A stretch of DNA of 64,000 nt from Prosapia bicincta (taxonomy: Eukaryota; Arthropoda; Insecta; Hemiptera; Cercopidae): positions 108,828,850-108,892,849 of the forward strand of contig JBAIZL010000001.1 of assembly GCA_036971475.1 (NCBI GenBank), written 5' to 3'. How positions within the stretch are numbered: the first letter of the stretch is position 1; each line of letters starts with the position of its first letter. The notes under the pieces were generated by a model. It was given only the letters and a program-made list of their open reading frames with translations, had not been told where the DNA came from and did not search any database. A program made the translations under genes and the position numbers. Of the stretch, positions 11,725-22,574 are shown piece after piece.

Positions 11725-13836
11725 AAATAGAGGGAGGTCTTGATATAACTAACAATACAAAATTTCTGCTTTACATAGAAAATATATTGAAACTAAATTA
11801 AAAATCCCTATTTTACAAAACAATAACAAAAATAATAATAAAATGTTGTTTTGCATTTGTTTTCTTAAGTGGATAGTTTAACTAGATTTTCACTTTTGTT
11901 AACCTAGTATTTGTTTTTGTTTCCCTAATTATTACTAAATATTTTGAGCACAGTGGACTAATTTTAGCTATATAAATACAAACTTACATAAATACGTAAT
12001 ATTTTATTTTGGTAAAAATACTATATGTCTATTTCGATTACATGGTATTTATCTTCAGAGTATTTTTAGCACTCTTGTGGTAGGTGGGTTTTTATTTATT
12101 TAGTCTCTGATTATTATTAAACGTTTATTGATATTTGTTTCATTTACTTTAAGATTGCAAACTGTTAAAGTTAGCTTATTCTCCCGTGATGAGTACAACT
12201 TGACTATAGAAGGTATGGGAGTTAGAAAGTATAGAATAATAACCACCATTGATTGTTAAAAAATAGTAAAAAAAGTCAAAGATGAAAGATAAATTTAAAA
12301 TTTTAAAGTAAACACCTTAACGGTCAGAATATTTTGATAAAATGTCTCGAGTTGAAAAGGAACTCTAATACTGACATGGCTTCTTTGAAAATAACCGAAT
12401 AGACATTTTTCAGAAATATTTTTTTGTATAACAAGGATAAATATGTTTACCACTCCCATGACCATCATAAAATGACATTTGTTTCGGACATTATTGAAAT
12501 AATGTTTAATGTGACACTAAAAAGATAGTCTACCTAATATAAAAATGCAGAATTAATTTTCAACTATCCACTATGTTTTTACGTATTGGAAAATAGTTTT
12601 AATCTTTTGAAAATTGTGTTGTCCTTACAAATGGAAATAATATTCTTTATAATACCGTGTATATATTCGCTTGTACAGTACCCCTTATTATATCTCCTAT
12701 TATTACCCTTACTCTACACCTCATTATCTTTCAAAACGTTCCTTAGAGCAATAAACCTATAAACTGCCATAACCCTTAAAATTACGCTCTTATTTTATAG
12801 CCCTTTCTATAACATTCAATTTACTTTATTACTGTCGTCCTATGTAATATTGTACATTGAATAATTTGTTAATGTAAAAAATATTTCGATCACCTACCAT
12901 AAAATATATACAGTCTCGAACTATTACCGACTTACCTTTTACAAAAACTATTTTGGAGATAATGCCTCCCGCCCAAATAAACCCAAACTCAATCCAAAAA
13001 CCCTTAAATCGTCAATGTGATTATGTCGATAATTATTCACAGGGTAGTAAACTTTAGGAACAATTTAGCTTTTTATATTCATTTCAATTTTATTCGTGGT
13101 CTATCAGAGCTTCGAACAAAGAGTCGTTACATTTTATTAAAATAATAATCTTTTTAATAAAGTAAAACCGGTTACGCTTGTAAGCCTAATCGCACTTTAA
13201 GCCAATCCAACGATTTTAAAACTAGATTAAAAAGTTGCTTTATATTTTGTTTTATTAAAAAACGTTACAGTACATTGTGACGTTCCTAGGTTGAATAGTC
13301 AATTCCTGAACTAAAACAAGGTCATCTAACTTTTCTAGTACCATAGTAATGGGCCTTAATTATTACAGGTAAACTTTTCCTACAAAATAAAACAATTGCG
13401 AAGGAATTCTCTCCATAGTGAACTGTTGCACTTTAACAACTTATGAACGTTACAAAGTTTTCTCTTTCTAACTCTCTCCTATAATTAAAATAGGAAAATA
13501 AGGATAATATACATGTGTAAAAATTCGTTATAGAGAGAAATATTTTGGGCAAATTCCTACTCATATATGTCAAAATAACTGAAAAATAGCTGTGGGAAAT
13601 GACATAAAGGGTGCTTGTAATGAATTTACAATTTAACTATTTCCAGAACTGTAACTCGGGTAGGTCTGAAAAATAACGGAAATAACTAAAAAAATGATAT
13701 ATAATAACTGGTAACCAAAATGGAAAGACTTTTAAGAAATATGGATCTAATAAAATAAGGAATACAACAAAACTAATGAAGTCAAGATAATATTTAATTA
13801 TACATTTTAACTGGCTTTTGAAAATCATTCAAACAA
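11725..13836. other. AT-rich sequence, nothing firm except one hammerhead-like remnant
   Basis: No gene recognised. One stretch near 12024-12062 resembles the hammerhead family and is listed separately. The part from about 12640 to 12850 is pyrimidine-rich on the plus strand without an evident function. Confidence 0.5.
12024..12062 (-). ncRNA. Degenerate hammerhead-like motif
   Basis: On the minus strand the order is CTGAAGA, then T, a 15-nt stretch that could form a short helix, GAAA, then TAGACATA. The order of boxes and the extra T after the CTGANGA box match the other members in this window, but helix II is weak and no inverted partner is clear. Probably a decayed remnant. Confidence 0.3.
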
Positions 13837-13839
13837 CAC

Positions 13840-13964
<125 letters not shown>

Positions 13965-13968
13965 TATT

Positions 13969-14242
13969 AAATATGGTGATATGTTTTCTCATAATATAGT
14001 TAATAAATTTAAAATATTTCAAAAACAAGAATACTTTTAATGAATATATTTATTCAAAGCTTTTCGCCGATAAAATAGTATCAGCATCTTCAAGAAAATA
14101 ATTATCTAATAAAATAATTTTACAAAATTAAATCATATGTGCTACGAACGACCATATGTTTTGTCGGCGAAAAGCTTTGAATAGATATATTCATTGAAAG
14201 TATTCTTGTTTTTGAAATATTTTAAATTTATTAACTATATTA
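13969..14242. mobile_element. Hammerhead hairpin element, inverted pair
   Basis: Left arm 13969-14098 and right arm about 14150-14242 are inverted copies of each other, and both resemble the element at 19022-19270. On the minus strand (14053-14098) a hammerhead-like core reads TTGAAGA, T, a GCTGAT...ATCGGC helix, GAAA, AGCTTT, GAATA; the first core base is T rather than C. The plus-strand partner keeps GTCGGC, GAAA, AGCTTT and GAATA but has lost the CTGANGA box. Both sides abut (TA)n tracts. Confidence 0.7.
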
Positions 14243-14246
14243 CATA

Positions 14247-14249
14247 TAT

Positions 14250-14317
<68 letters not shown>
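14247..14317. repeat. (TA)n microsatellite
   Basis: About 70 bp of almost pure TA between two hairpin elements. Confidence 0.95.
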
Positions 14318-14442
14318 CAATATGTATTCTTGTGTATTAATAAAGAACTAAGTCAAAATACCAATACAAGAATTATAATTGAATTTACAAATGTAATTTA
14401 ATTACAATTATAATTTAATTGGTATTTTGACTTAGTTCTTTC
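14316..14442. mobile_element. Hairpin element without ribozyme core
   Basis: Inverted arms 14341-14393 and 14395-14442 meet almost directly. Their sequence (AACTAAGTCAAAATAC, ACAAGAATTATAATTG) is the same as the outer arms of the element at 62593-62812, including the upstream GCAATATGTATTCTTGTG seen there on the far side. The ribozyme-bearing middle is absent, so this looks like a centre-deleted copy. Confidence 0.7.
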
Positions 14443-14634
14443 TATATATAATGAACACAGAATCAACACAAACGCCTACCTTTAAAATATGTAGGAGAGA
14501 CATTAGATTTGAAACAGGAGACGAAATTGTATGCATGAGAAAAATATTAATAAAATTACCAAATAAAAAAAAAGAAATACCTTCAAAGTTGACAATAATA
14601 ATGAATTTATCAACAGATACTAACATAACTACAT

Positions 14635-14681
<47 letters not shown>
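14443..14681. other. Short spacer ending in (TA)n
   Basis: Overlapping open frames on both strands (14432-14636) carry no motif. A TA run occupies 14641-14681. Confidence 0.5.
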
Positions 14682-14682
<1 letters not shown>

Positions 14683-16375
14683 CATAGGAGTTAGTTTTTA
14701 ATACATAAAATATACACTAAACAAATGAAAACATAAATAAATTATATGAGGAGTACTTTCCTGCTACACAACATAAATACTCGCTTTCCGAATAAAACAA
14801 TAACACAGATTTACAGACATTAATAAAATTCAACAGCAATAAAATGCACAAAGGAATTAAAATGAACATGATGGATATTCAGAAGTACAAATATATAAAC
14901 ACCAATTTCGGAATAAATTATAAAAAAACGCAAGTAAATATAAAAAAAAGTAATCCTACACCAAAAATAATATCATAGAAATTCTGAAAAATACTTGGGA
15001 AAATCTCACCTAACTGTATACGGGAGTAGGCTTTTCTCTTACAAAGACAATTTCCTTTGCTGATGTTTAAGTCTTGATAATAGCCTCAATTATAAAACAA
15101 AACCGTTTTAAAAAGACAATGTCTAATGTAAACCTGAGTAAGAGACTTCTAAGTTTGCGTTGTTGTCTGTGTGTGTGAGAGAGAAAGTGTCGGTGTATAT
15201 AGTAAACAAATAAGTAATATAATTATTTATGGACTATTAGTATATAACATACTAATGCATATAGTATATATATATACATTAGTAATTATATTAAATGTTA
15301 TATACTAAATGTAATTAGTATATAACATACAACCTTCATGTTGTGTACATACATGAAGGACACAAGGATTTTAGTTTAAAATTCAATTTTTAAAATATAT
15401 AGAATAATATTGTCTTCAAGAGAAGCTTTTATTTTTTTATGTTCATGGCTTTATTAATTACAAAATATATGCTGTAGAAACATCAGCTACACAAATCGCT
15501 AGTTTTCTAGATAGGTTATTAAATTCAATCGGTATTTTTAAATATGATTGTCTTTCCAAAAAAAAAAAAAAAAACATTTAAGTTAGCTGCAGAAAAGCAT
15601 TGATTAAACAACACACCAGGACCAAATTCCCTATAGTTAGGCTTTATTAAAAATAAGGGAACACACAAAAAAGAAATATTAGAATAACTCACTCATATAA
15701 AACATATTCCACAGACTTGTCACGAAACCGAGTCATTTGAGTGCACGTTATCTTTAAACGTCAAACCAACAATAGGTGTCATATGTTTTAAACACATTCA
15801 TTTTTCAACATCGCGACGGTCGTACAACAATGTATAAAAATAATGGCCACCGCATAATGTCGATCGAAGTGTAACGGAAATAACACGGGTACTGAGTAAT
15901 ATAAGTTTTATTATAAGTCATACTTATACGTAAATATTGTAGGATAATAAACCCACCAGAGGTTCATAGAGGAGAGGTGTGAAGCTATGATAAGGCTACA
16001 TGTTAACCGGTTATCAAATAATTATAAATGTGTACATTTTATTCAATAATCACTAGTAAACTAACCTAAACAATATATCTTAAGTAACAATCCTACTATA
16101 TATACTAAAATCGTATTAGATGATAGTAGACTATAATTTACCCTATAGTCCCAACTTTCAGGCTTTATTGTATTTAAAAGTTCATTCTCTTGGTGATAAA
16201 TTGATCTAAAATTCATAATTTATATGAAATGCTACAAAACACTTTATGCCAATGTATTGAGGAAAGGCTAAAAAAATATTTATTCAACACTTGTCTCTCC
16301 ACAGAGATGATTTTTACTCGATATTCGCTAAAATCGTAGTTAAAAACTAATTGGACAGAAACGTAGAAAAAAGTA
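14682..16375. other. Nothing recognised
   Basis: AT-rich sequence. A cluster of TTAGTATATAACATAC-like direct and inverted repeats lies at about 15225-15330. Confidence 0.5.
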
Positions 16376-16576
16376 TATATTAATTAAAACAACCTCTCAC
16401 CACAAATTCAACAAATTTTATTTTAACCGTATGTACATTTCGACTACAAAATAATCATCTTCAGAGGTATTTTTACAAAAATACCTCAGAAGATGATTAC
16501 TTTGTAGTCGAAATGTACATAAGGTTAAAATAAAATTTTGTTGAATTTGTGGTGAGAGGTTGTTTTAATTAATATA
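16376..16576. mobile_element. Near-perfect 100-bp-arm hairpin with hammerhead-like cores on both strands
   Basis: The left half pairs with the right half about a centre near 16476, leaving almost no loop. The plus strand reads CAGAAGA (16487-16493), T, GATTAC-TTT-GTAGTC helix II (16495-16509), GAAA (16510-16513), then the self-complementary TGTACA (16514-16519) and TA. The minus strand carries the mirror core with CTGAAGA. TGTACA after GAAA is shared with the Penelope-like element at 41.65-42.95 kb, placing this hairpin in that family. Confidence 0.75.
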
Positions 16577-18614
16577 AACATTTACGCCACAGTTGCTTTA
16601 AGTTGTTGTAGAAAAAAGTAGTTGTGTTAAATATTGAAGGCCATGTAAAAGTATACTTTGCACCACAATATTCTACAGTACTTGTTAGTTCTATAAAGAA
16701 GGGAGTTCAAAGAGCAAAATAATCCCTTTGAATAGTTTATAGTTGGTTGAAAAATAAATTTATACAAGTTTAATATAGTATTACAATATTAGTAAGGCAA
16801 TATTAGTGGTTTCGATTTTCAGTTTGTGGACGCAGGTGCCTATAAAAAAAATAATATATATAATTAAAGTAAGCCTAAAAACAGAGAAATGAAAGGTTGA
16901 AAAATATAAAAGAAATGTATTTGAAATTTCATAATGAATATTCGTGTAGATGTGACGGTTGAAAACACGTTTTACCCACCAATTATTTATATTAGGTTTA
17001 TATAATAGATTCATATAGCTTTTTTGGTACTTTGGTATTATACCGCCCACTCACGTATAAGAAACGAAAAAGGTGGAACGAATATGGCGTCCCGAAGAGA
17101 TGGCAAGTCCAAGGATTTCGTTTAAATCAGATATGAACACCCCTCTCTTTCCCATTGTCAAGTCTTATCGCGATAACCTCCCCCTCTCCGACGTGATAAG
17201 GGACAGTGCCTGTCTAGACGCTGGGTCGCGTCGTCCTTCGATATAACTGATTAACCTATGTCGTAGATTATTTTGCTGTACGGTAGAAATATGTTGTAGT
17301 GATGGGTCATGGAATAAAAATTTGTGATTTGCCGAGTAGAGAAGAGGGAGCAGTAGATTAGTACAGGATAAAGATAATTATCTCCGTGATGTGTGATATT
17401 TTTATGTAGAACGGGAATAGACTCGTTTAACTGGAGGAAACGCAGTTGTCGATTAAATGCAAAACATCAAAGAGGCAAATTTGTATCCTGTAAGGTTGGT
17501 TTATATACATTCCACTTTAGGTTGTTGTAAGCTGATAACTATAGCAACCTATATTCCCTATAGTTTATTTAGTCTTAAATTCACTTGTTGTTAAAGCGAT
17601 ACTGGGATGATCTGTCTCACCAACCGATAACAAATAAAATATTTTTTAAACACATCATAATCCTTATTGTAATCATATATCATATACTACCTGTAATCCT
17701 AAAATACTACCTGTAAGGATACTACCTGTATCCTTAAATCCAAGGATAGTTTCTCCTCAGGCTATGCTATCCTCTACTTAAAAAAAAAAATCAGTGGGAA
17801 TGTACAAAGCCTTTTAACTTACTTTAAACATGTTATTTTTACATACTTTATAAATTTTTATATTTGCCAATGAATTATTTTGTAAAGATTTGGTTTGTTC
17901 TTCCATATTCAACGCATATTCTTAAATGAGTAATACAAGCATCCTTCATTTCGCGATTTAGTAAACTCTGTTATTTACTGTATTTATTGAGGGCAAGATT
18001 GGTTTATTTATATTTCATTACTTCCCAGGAAATGAATCCAAAACGGAATTCAACTAAAACCGCAAATACTCCACTAGGTATTAAATTCCATTTAGCTCTA
18101 TAATTAATCGAAGTCGTTTGTTATTGTAGCAAGACCGCTTTCAGCACGTGCTCTTGTGTTTAATTACTTGCAAGGAAATCTACTTTAGAAGGATTCCTTT
18201 CTTACATTTTAACATGTTTAAGTATCAGATTAACACAAAACTGAGCTACTTACTGTTAAAATTATATAAAATACGAGAATTTTATAGTCGATATAGTTTG
18301 CATATTATTATTTATTTAATGCGTTAAATTTATTATTAAAAAATAATTACCTTTCACTAAAATGCAGCCAGCTTCCCGGAATATTTTTCCTGTAGTGTCT
18401 TCTACACACAAAACATTTTGAATGAGATACGAAATAAAATATAAAATCTCCGTAGATAAGCTCCATACATAAACTAGTGACGTAATTATAATTGAAGCCA
18501 TGATATGTGAAAGTAAATAAAGAGTTTAATAACAATGCTCACAGAATAACTGAAATTCCGTTGTAAGAACGTTTAACATAAAATGCTCTTTGAAATATTA
18601 GAGGAAAATGCCAC

Positions 18615-18616
<2 letters not shown>
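16577..18616. other. Nothing recognised; one GC-richer patch
   Basis: About 17040-17280 is richer in G and C than its surroundings and contains a Kozak-like ATGGCG at 17083 that closes after 15 codons or fewer. There is no supportable exon. A short CTACCTGTA triplication lies near 17690-17740. Confidence 0.45.
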
Positions 18617-18670
<54 letters not shown>

Positions 18671-18704
18671 AATAAATATATATATATACATACATACATA
18701 CATA

Positions 18705-18752
<48 letters not shown>
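18617..18752. repeat. (TA)n microsatellite with a (TACA)n middle
   Basis: Two long TA runs flank a short ATACATACATAC section. It abuts the hairpin element to its right. Confidence 0.95.
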
Positions 18753-18756
<4 letters not shown>

Positions 18757-18849
18757 ATCCTGTTCCTGTATATAGTTTTCCTGTTAGAATATTTTTAAGA
18801 TTAAATAATATACACTAATACAGGAATATTTAATTTATTGAATAATATA

Positions 18850-18893
18850 CTCAAAGCTTTTCGCTGGTTGACATTACCAACATCCTCAGGAAT
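18850..18893 (-). ncRNA. Hammerhead ribozyme-like motif
   Basis: Minus-strand mirror of the motif at 18915-18960: CTGAGGA, T, helix II GTTGG/CCAGC (one change from the partner), GAAA, AGCT, TT and GAGT. The CTGATGA box carries T to G at its variable position. Confidence 0.5.
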
Positions 18894-18914
18894 TACAATT
18901 TACAATTATTTGTT

Positions 18915-18960
18915 ATTCCTGAGGATGTTGGTAATGTCAACCAACGAAAAGCTTTGAGTA
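18915..18960 (+). ncRNA. Hammerhead ribozyme-like motif
   Basis: CTGAGGA (18919-18925) is followed by one T, helix II GTTGG/CCAAC with a nine-nt loop, GAAA (18946-18949), the self-complementary AGCT (18950-18953), TT (18954-18955) and then GAGTA, which can pair with TATTC just before the core as helix I. The type I order and a palindromic helix III fit the minimal, dimer-acting hammerheads known from Penelope-like elements. The T after the core and a UUU cleavage triplet may lower activity. Confidence 0.55.
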
Positions 18961-19021
18961 TATTATTTAATAAATTAAATATTCCTGTATTAGTGTATAT
19001 TATTTAATCTTAAAAAATATA

Positions 19022-19270
19022 TATATATTAAATATGGTGATATATTTTCTTGTAATATAGTTAATAAAATAAAATATTTCAAAAACAAGAATACTTTTAA
19101 TGAATATATTTATTCAAAGCTTTTCGCCGATAAATATATTCATTAAAATATTCATAAAATTAATAATTATAAGAGATAATTATTTTCCTGAAGATGCTGG
19201 TACTATTTTATCGGCGAAAAGCTTTGAATAAATATATTCATTAAAAGTGTTCTTGTCTTTGAAATATTTT
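19022..19270. mobile_element. Hammerhead hairpin element
   Basis: The left arm (19022-19160) is an inverted, internally shortened copy of the right arm (19183-19270). The plus-strand core reads CTGAAGA (19188-19194), T, helix II GCTGGTA/TATCGGC, GAAA (19216-19219), AGCT, TT and GAATA, with TTC/GAA available as a short helix I. The left copy has lost its CTGANGA box. It is closely related to 13969-14242 and 835-905. Confidence 0.7.
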
Positions 19271-19274
19271 ATTT

Positions 19275-19325
<51 letters not shown>

Positions 19326-19345
19326 TATGTATGTATGTATATATA
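19275..19345. repeat. (TA)n microsatellite
   Basis: TA run with a GCATATGTATG patch at its right end, abutting the hairpin element. Confidence 0.95.
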
Positions 19346-20883
19346 ATTGAGGCAAATTAATAGTCATAAAACAAACTAATTACCAAAGATTTTATAGAAT
19401 TAATTATCTGTATAGGTATTGCCCAGAGGTCGTACAATATTTGCAGAGTCACATCTACAACAAGGATAAATAACTATTTCAAGATAATACTACACAAAGT
19501 ATTTTTAATACACAGTTAAACAAAAATACACACTAATCATGAATGTGTTATGAAATAATTTCTTAGATAAAAATCATAGAAACTTACAAAATGAAAATTT
19601 TGGAACAAATTTAAAATATAGACTTGATTTCTGCTTACATTTAAGTGCTCTTGCATTGCAGCTTTGATGTCTTGCATGGCTGTGATGTCAGAGTTATATA
19701 GTTTACTTAGGTTACTTTGAGAAAAGATTACTTAATTAGGAACAAGTGTCATTGTTACATACAGCAGGTCACATTATTGCTGTAACAATGTTAGCATAAC
19801 CCTATCTGCTGCTAGGATTGTGTTTTATATACGATAAACATGAGGTTTAATGTAACATAATTGCAGGCGGAAAGTGTTTGCCCGGAAAATGTACACGTTA
19901 TAAATAAATAATGTACTTTTAGAAATAATATTTATGTTATTAAGTTATATTTGGTTTGATATATTGTTTAATTTTCTACTTGTTAAGAATACAATCAAAT
20001 AACACATTTGGATCCAATAAATTTAGAACCATAACTGGGAATATATTTATTGACTTTGAATTTAATTCGTGAAAAAGATAAATAAAGCAAATATTTAAAT
20101 AAATGAGTAGTTTAAAATTTGCAATAATAAATATTCGAACATGTGACAGAATTGGAGAATCTGACAGGATGAGACATAATTTTTATCTAGAAGATGACTT
20201 ACCAACCGTGATGTGATATTAAAATACATGCAATGTAATCTCATAAACTTTAATCAATCAAATTGTGTATCCCACACAGTAAATAAAGAATAACCTGGTA
20301 AAGGTAAGGTACTCATTCTGCAGTTATAGTTATTTTCAAATACAAATTAAATGAGTGTATTTTTTAAAATAAAATATCCGATAACATCAAAAACTTATAA
20401 ACTAGTTTCGCGGTACATCTGTTCCCTAAACACTAAATATTAATCTATTGAAATAGAAAGTATTTAACAATGTAGAACTTTAAAAAATACATGATTAAGT
20501 ATTGTTTGGCATAAAAATTGCTATAACTGATTCAATTTTAATTGTTTTGTTACCTAACATTGTGGCTTTATTGGTCAGCAATTATATTATAAAATACAAA
20601 CCGGGTCAGCCTGAAAGCGATTAATTCAGGATTAATCACATTGTGGTATCACGTTTCTGATAATACTAGAAATTGTATACAATCATTTGTTTTTACGTTG
20701 GACACTAAATAACTTCATATATAAATTGTTACCGCAGCTAAATTGACTTTATAAAAAATAAAATAAAAATATGATATTAGTTACATCTGGACATTGCCAT
20801 TGAAGAATGAGATAAATTTCAGGTTGCTTGACCATAGAACATTAGGACCTGCGTTCATTACTGTAGCTTGTGTAGACCCATGA
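19346..20883. other. Nothing recognised
   Basis: AT-rich sequence with no supported feature. The last 100 bp may be decayed upstream part of the Jockey-like fragment, but the reading frame is not recognisable. Confidence 0.5.
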
Positions 20884-21560
20884 CGTCCCCTATATCCATC
20901 TGTCCGACTGCGACTCTTCGCTGATGACTCCATGTTTCTATACATCACCCTTAATGTACATTTTGGTGTTCGGTATATGCAGAGACAACATGACCTTCTA
21001 CAACCTTTGCTTTGGAAGTGGAAGATTACAGTAAACACGGACACAACTGAAGCAGTTTGGTTCACCAACAAAAGAGTTTGTCCTGTCGCACAGCTCTTTC
21101 TAAATAACATCCCATAGCATGGAAAGCCACAGTGAATCTAGGGGTGAGGCTTGACTACAAGATCACCTTTTCAACCTTATCTCCGGCGTGCTATTGGAAG
21201 GGCCATTGGCGCTCGCCGAGGGCTAAGACCCTGTCCCTGAACCCGATCCCAATGCCCGTCAGGCTGATTATGTACATCAGTCCCATCATCACTTTGTATT
21301 CCTTTCGGAGCTATTCTTCAAAGAGAAAGCTGCACTCTTTCCAAAACGTTACGCTCAGAACAATCACGAATTCTCCGTGGTATGTAAAAAACAGTGTAAT
21401 AGCCGCGGGACTTAACGTCCCACCCTTAGAGGATTTCATCATCAAATTGACTTCATCTGTCAAAGAGCGTGCAGAACGCTCCTTCCATCCGCATCTGTCG
21501 ACAATAGTCACAGATCCGGTACCGCCTCCGGTGCGTAGCAATCAAACCCTGTGCTTTGTC
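20884..21560 (+). pseudogene. Jockey-like reverse transcriptase fragment, broken
   Basis: Frame 1 reads the reverse transcriptase catalytic box FADD (20917-20928) and then WKITVN and TEAVWFTNKR, as in Jockey-clade ORF2. It stops at TAG (21115-21117). Frame 3 resumes at about 21132 with LGVRLDYKITF, then TLRTITNSPWYVKN and a typical thumb-region end. There is a stop upstream at 20881 and a nonsense/frameshift zone at 21115-21131, so it is dead. The enzyme would copy the element's RNA at the chromosomal nick. The frame is cut at 21560 by the fold-back element. After the duplicated TTTGTC on the far side (34550-34555) the frame would run only a few codons to a stop, which suits the natural end of such an ORF. 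Confidence 0.8.
21555..21560 (+). repeat. Target-site duplication TTTGTC, left copy
   Basis: Six bases lie directly outside the inverted terminus of the 13-kb palindrome and match 34550-34555 exactly and in direct orientation. The inverted match between the arms ends at precisely these positions. Confidence 0.8.
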
Positions 21561-21589
21561 AGTAGGAAGTGGCTTACCCTAGCACAGCC

Positions 21590-21890
21590 ACCCCTAACTC
21601 GGCCGCTACGTAACCTAGGACTATAGGGGTAGTTTTGGATGATGCTGAAGGTCATCGCGACCTTGACCCTAGACCAAGGGGTGGTTTCGACCACATTAAG
21701 AGGGGTGGGGGGTAGTTTTTCGAAAAAAAAACTCGGCCGCTACGTAACCTAGGACTATAGGGGTAGTTTCGGATGATGTGGGCGGACGTCGCGACCTTGA
21801 CCGTAGCCATAGGGGTGGTTTTGACCACGTTTAAAGGGGTGGGGGGTAGGTTTTCAAAAAAAAATAAATTCCAGCCAACTAACCTAAGCT
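21590..21890 (+). repeat. Terminal 134-bp tandem pair in the outer left arm
   Basis: CTCGGCCGCTACGTAACCTA occurs at about 21598 and again at about 21732, each time followed by GGACTATAGGGGTAG, a GGATGATG segment, a GACCTTGACC segment and a G-rich GGGGTGGGGGGTAG stretch. The mirror pair lies at 34240-34520. The G-rich stretches could fold into quadruplex-like forms, which is inference. Confidence 0.8.
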
Positions 21891-22079
21891 AGCCAAAATG
21901 GATCAAACCTAACCTAACCTACGTGTTGGGGGTGACCTCGGCCACGTTCAGGACCATCTCCGGGGGTAGCTCCGGGGGTGGATTGTGGGTGAGGGGTAGT
22001 TTTCGAAAAAATTTTGGAAAATCGTGTCTTGACTGATAGGGTGAGTCTAGAGTGCATTATCGCTACTGTAGGGGTAGTT

Positions 22080-22310
22080 TCACCTAGGGGTAGTTTTTAC
22101 AAAAAACACGAAATTGCCAAAAATCGATCGGTTGGACCAACAGACAGTACGGGATACGTGTAGAGTCCAGTACGGGCTGCTGCGGGGGCGGTTCACCTGG
22201 GGGTAGTTTTTAAATAAAACACGAAAATGCCGAAAATCGATCGGGTTGATCGAAAGACCGTCCGGGATATGTGTAGAGTCTATTATGGACCATTGCGGCG
22301 GTGGTTTCAC
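22080..22310 (-). repeat. About 117-bp tandem pair in left arm (mirror at 33800-34030)
   Basis: Two diverged units share an AGGTGAAACCACCCC start, a GACTCTACACATATCCCG-type middle and a GATCGATTTT(C/T)GGCA segment. The resulting 76-codon open frame has identical residues in both arms. The frame itself is two repeat units, and I do not regard it as a gene. Confidence 0.75.
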
Positions 22311-22574
22311 CTGTGGGTTGTCTTCAGAATGCCAAAAATAATAGGCGGAATAGCTCCGGTGGAGGGGGTAACTTTTGGAAAGACTTAATGGTTATCTGAA
22401 GTAAGGCCTCTTAGGTAGTGTAACCCAGGAATAGCTCCGGTGGAGGGGTAACTTTTGGAAAGACTTAATGGTTACCTGATGACGTATCAGCGCTCGAGCA
22501 ACTCTATGCAAGTAGTAGGCTCACCCTAACTATAGTGGTCTACCCCAAATGAATCGGGTGATGAGGGGCCCAGG

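Larger units (their letters stand above)
18797..19013. mobile_element. Hammerhead hairpin element with paired cores
   Basis: Left arm 18797-18893 and right arm 18914-19013 are close to exact inverted copies with about 20 nt between them. Each arm carries one hammerhead-like core facing outward. The outer arm parts contain ACTAATACAGGAATATT. This is the cleanest example in the window of two cores in an inverted pair. Confidence 0.78.

Noticed and set aside
17083..17130. ATGGCGTCCCG start in a GC-richer patch, as a first coding exon
   Set aside because: The frame closes after 15 codons or fewer, with no convincing splice donor before the stop and no recognisable continuation.
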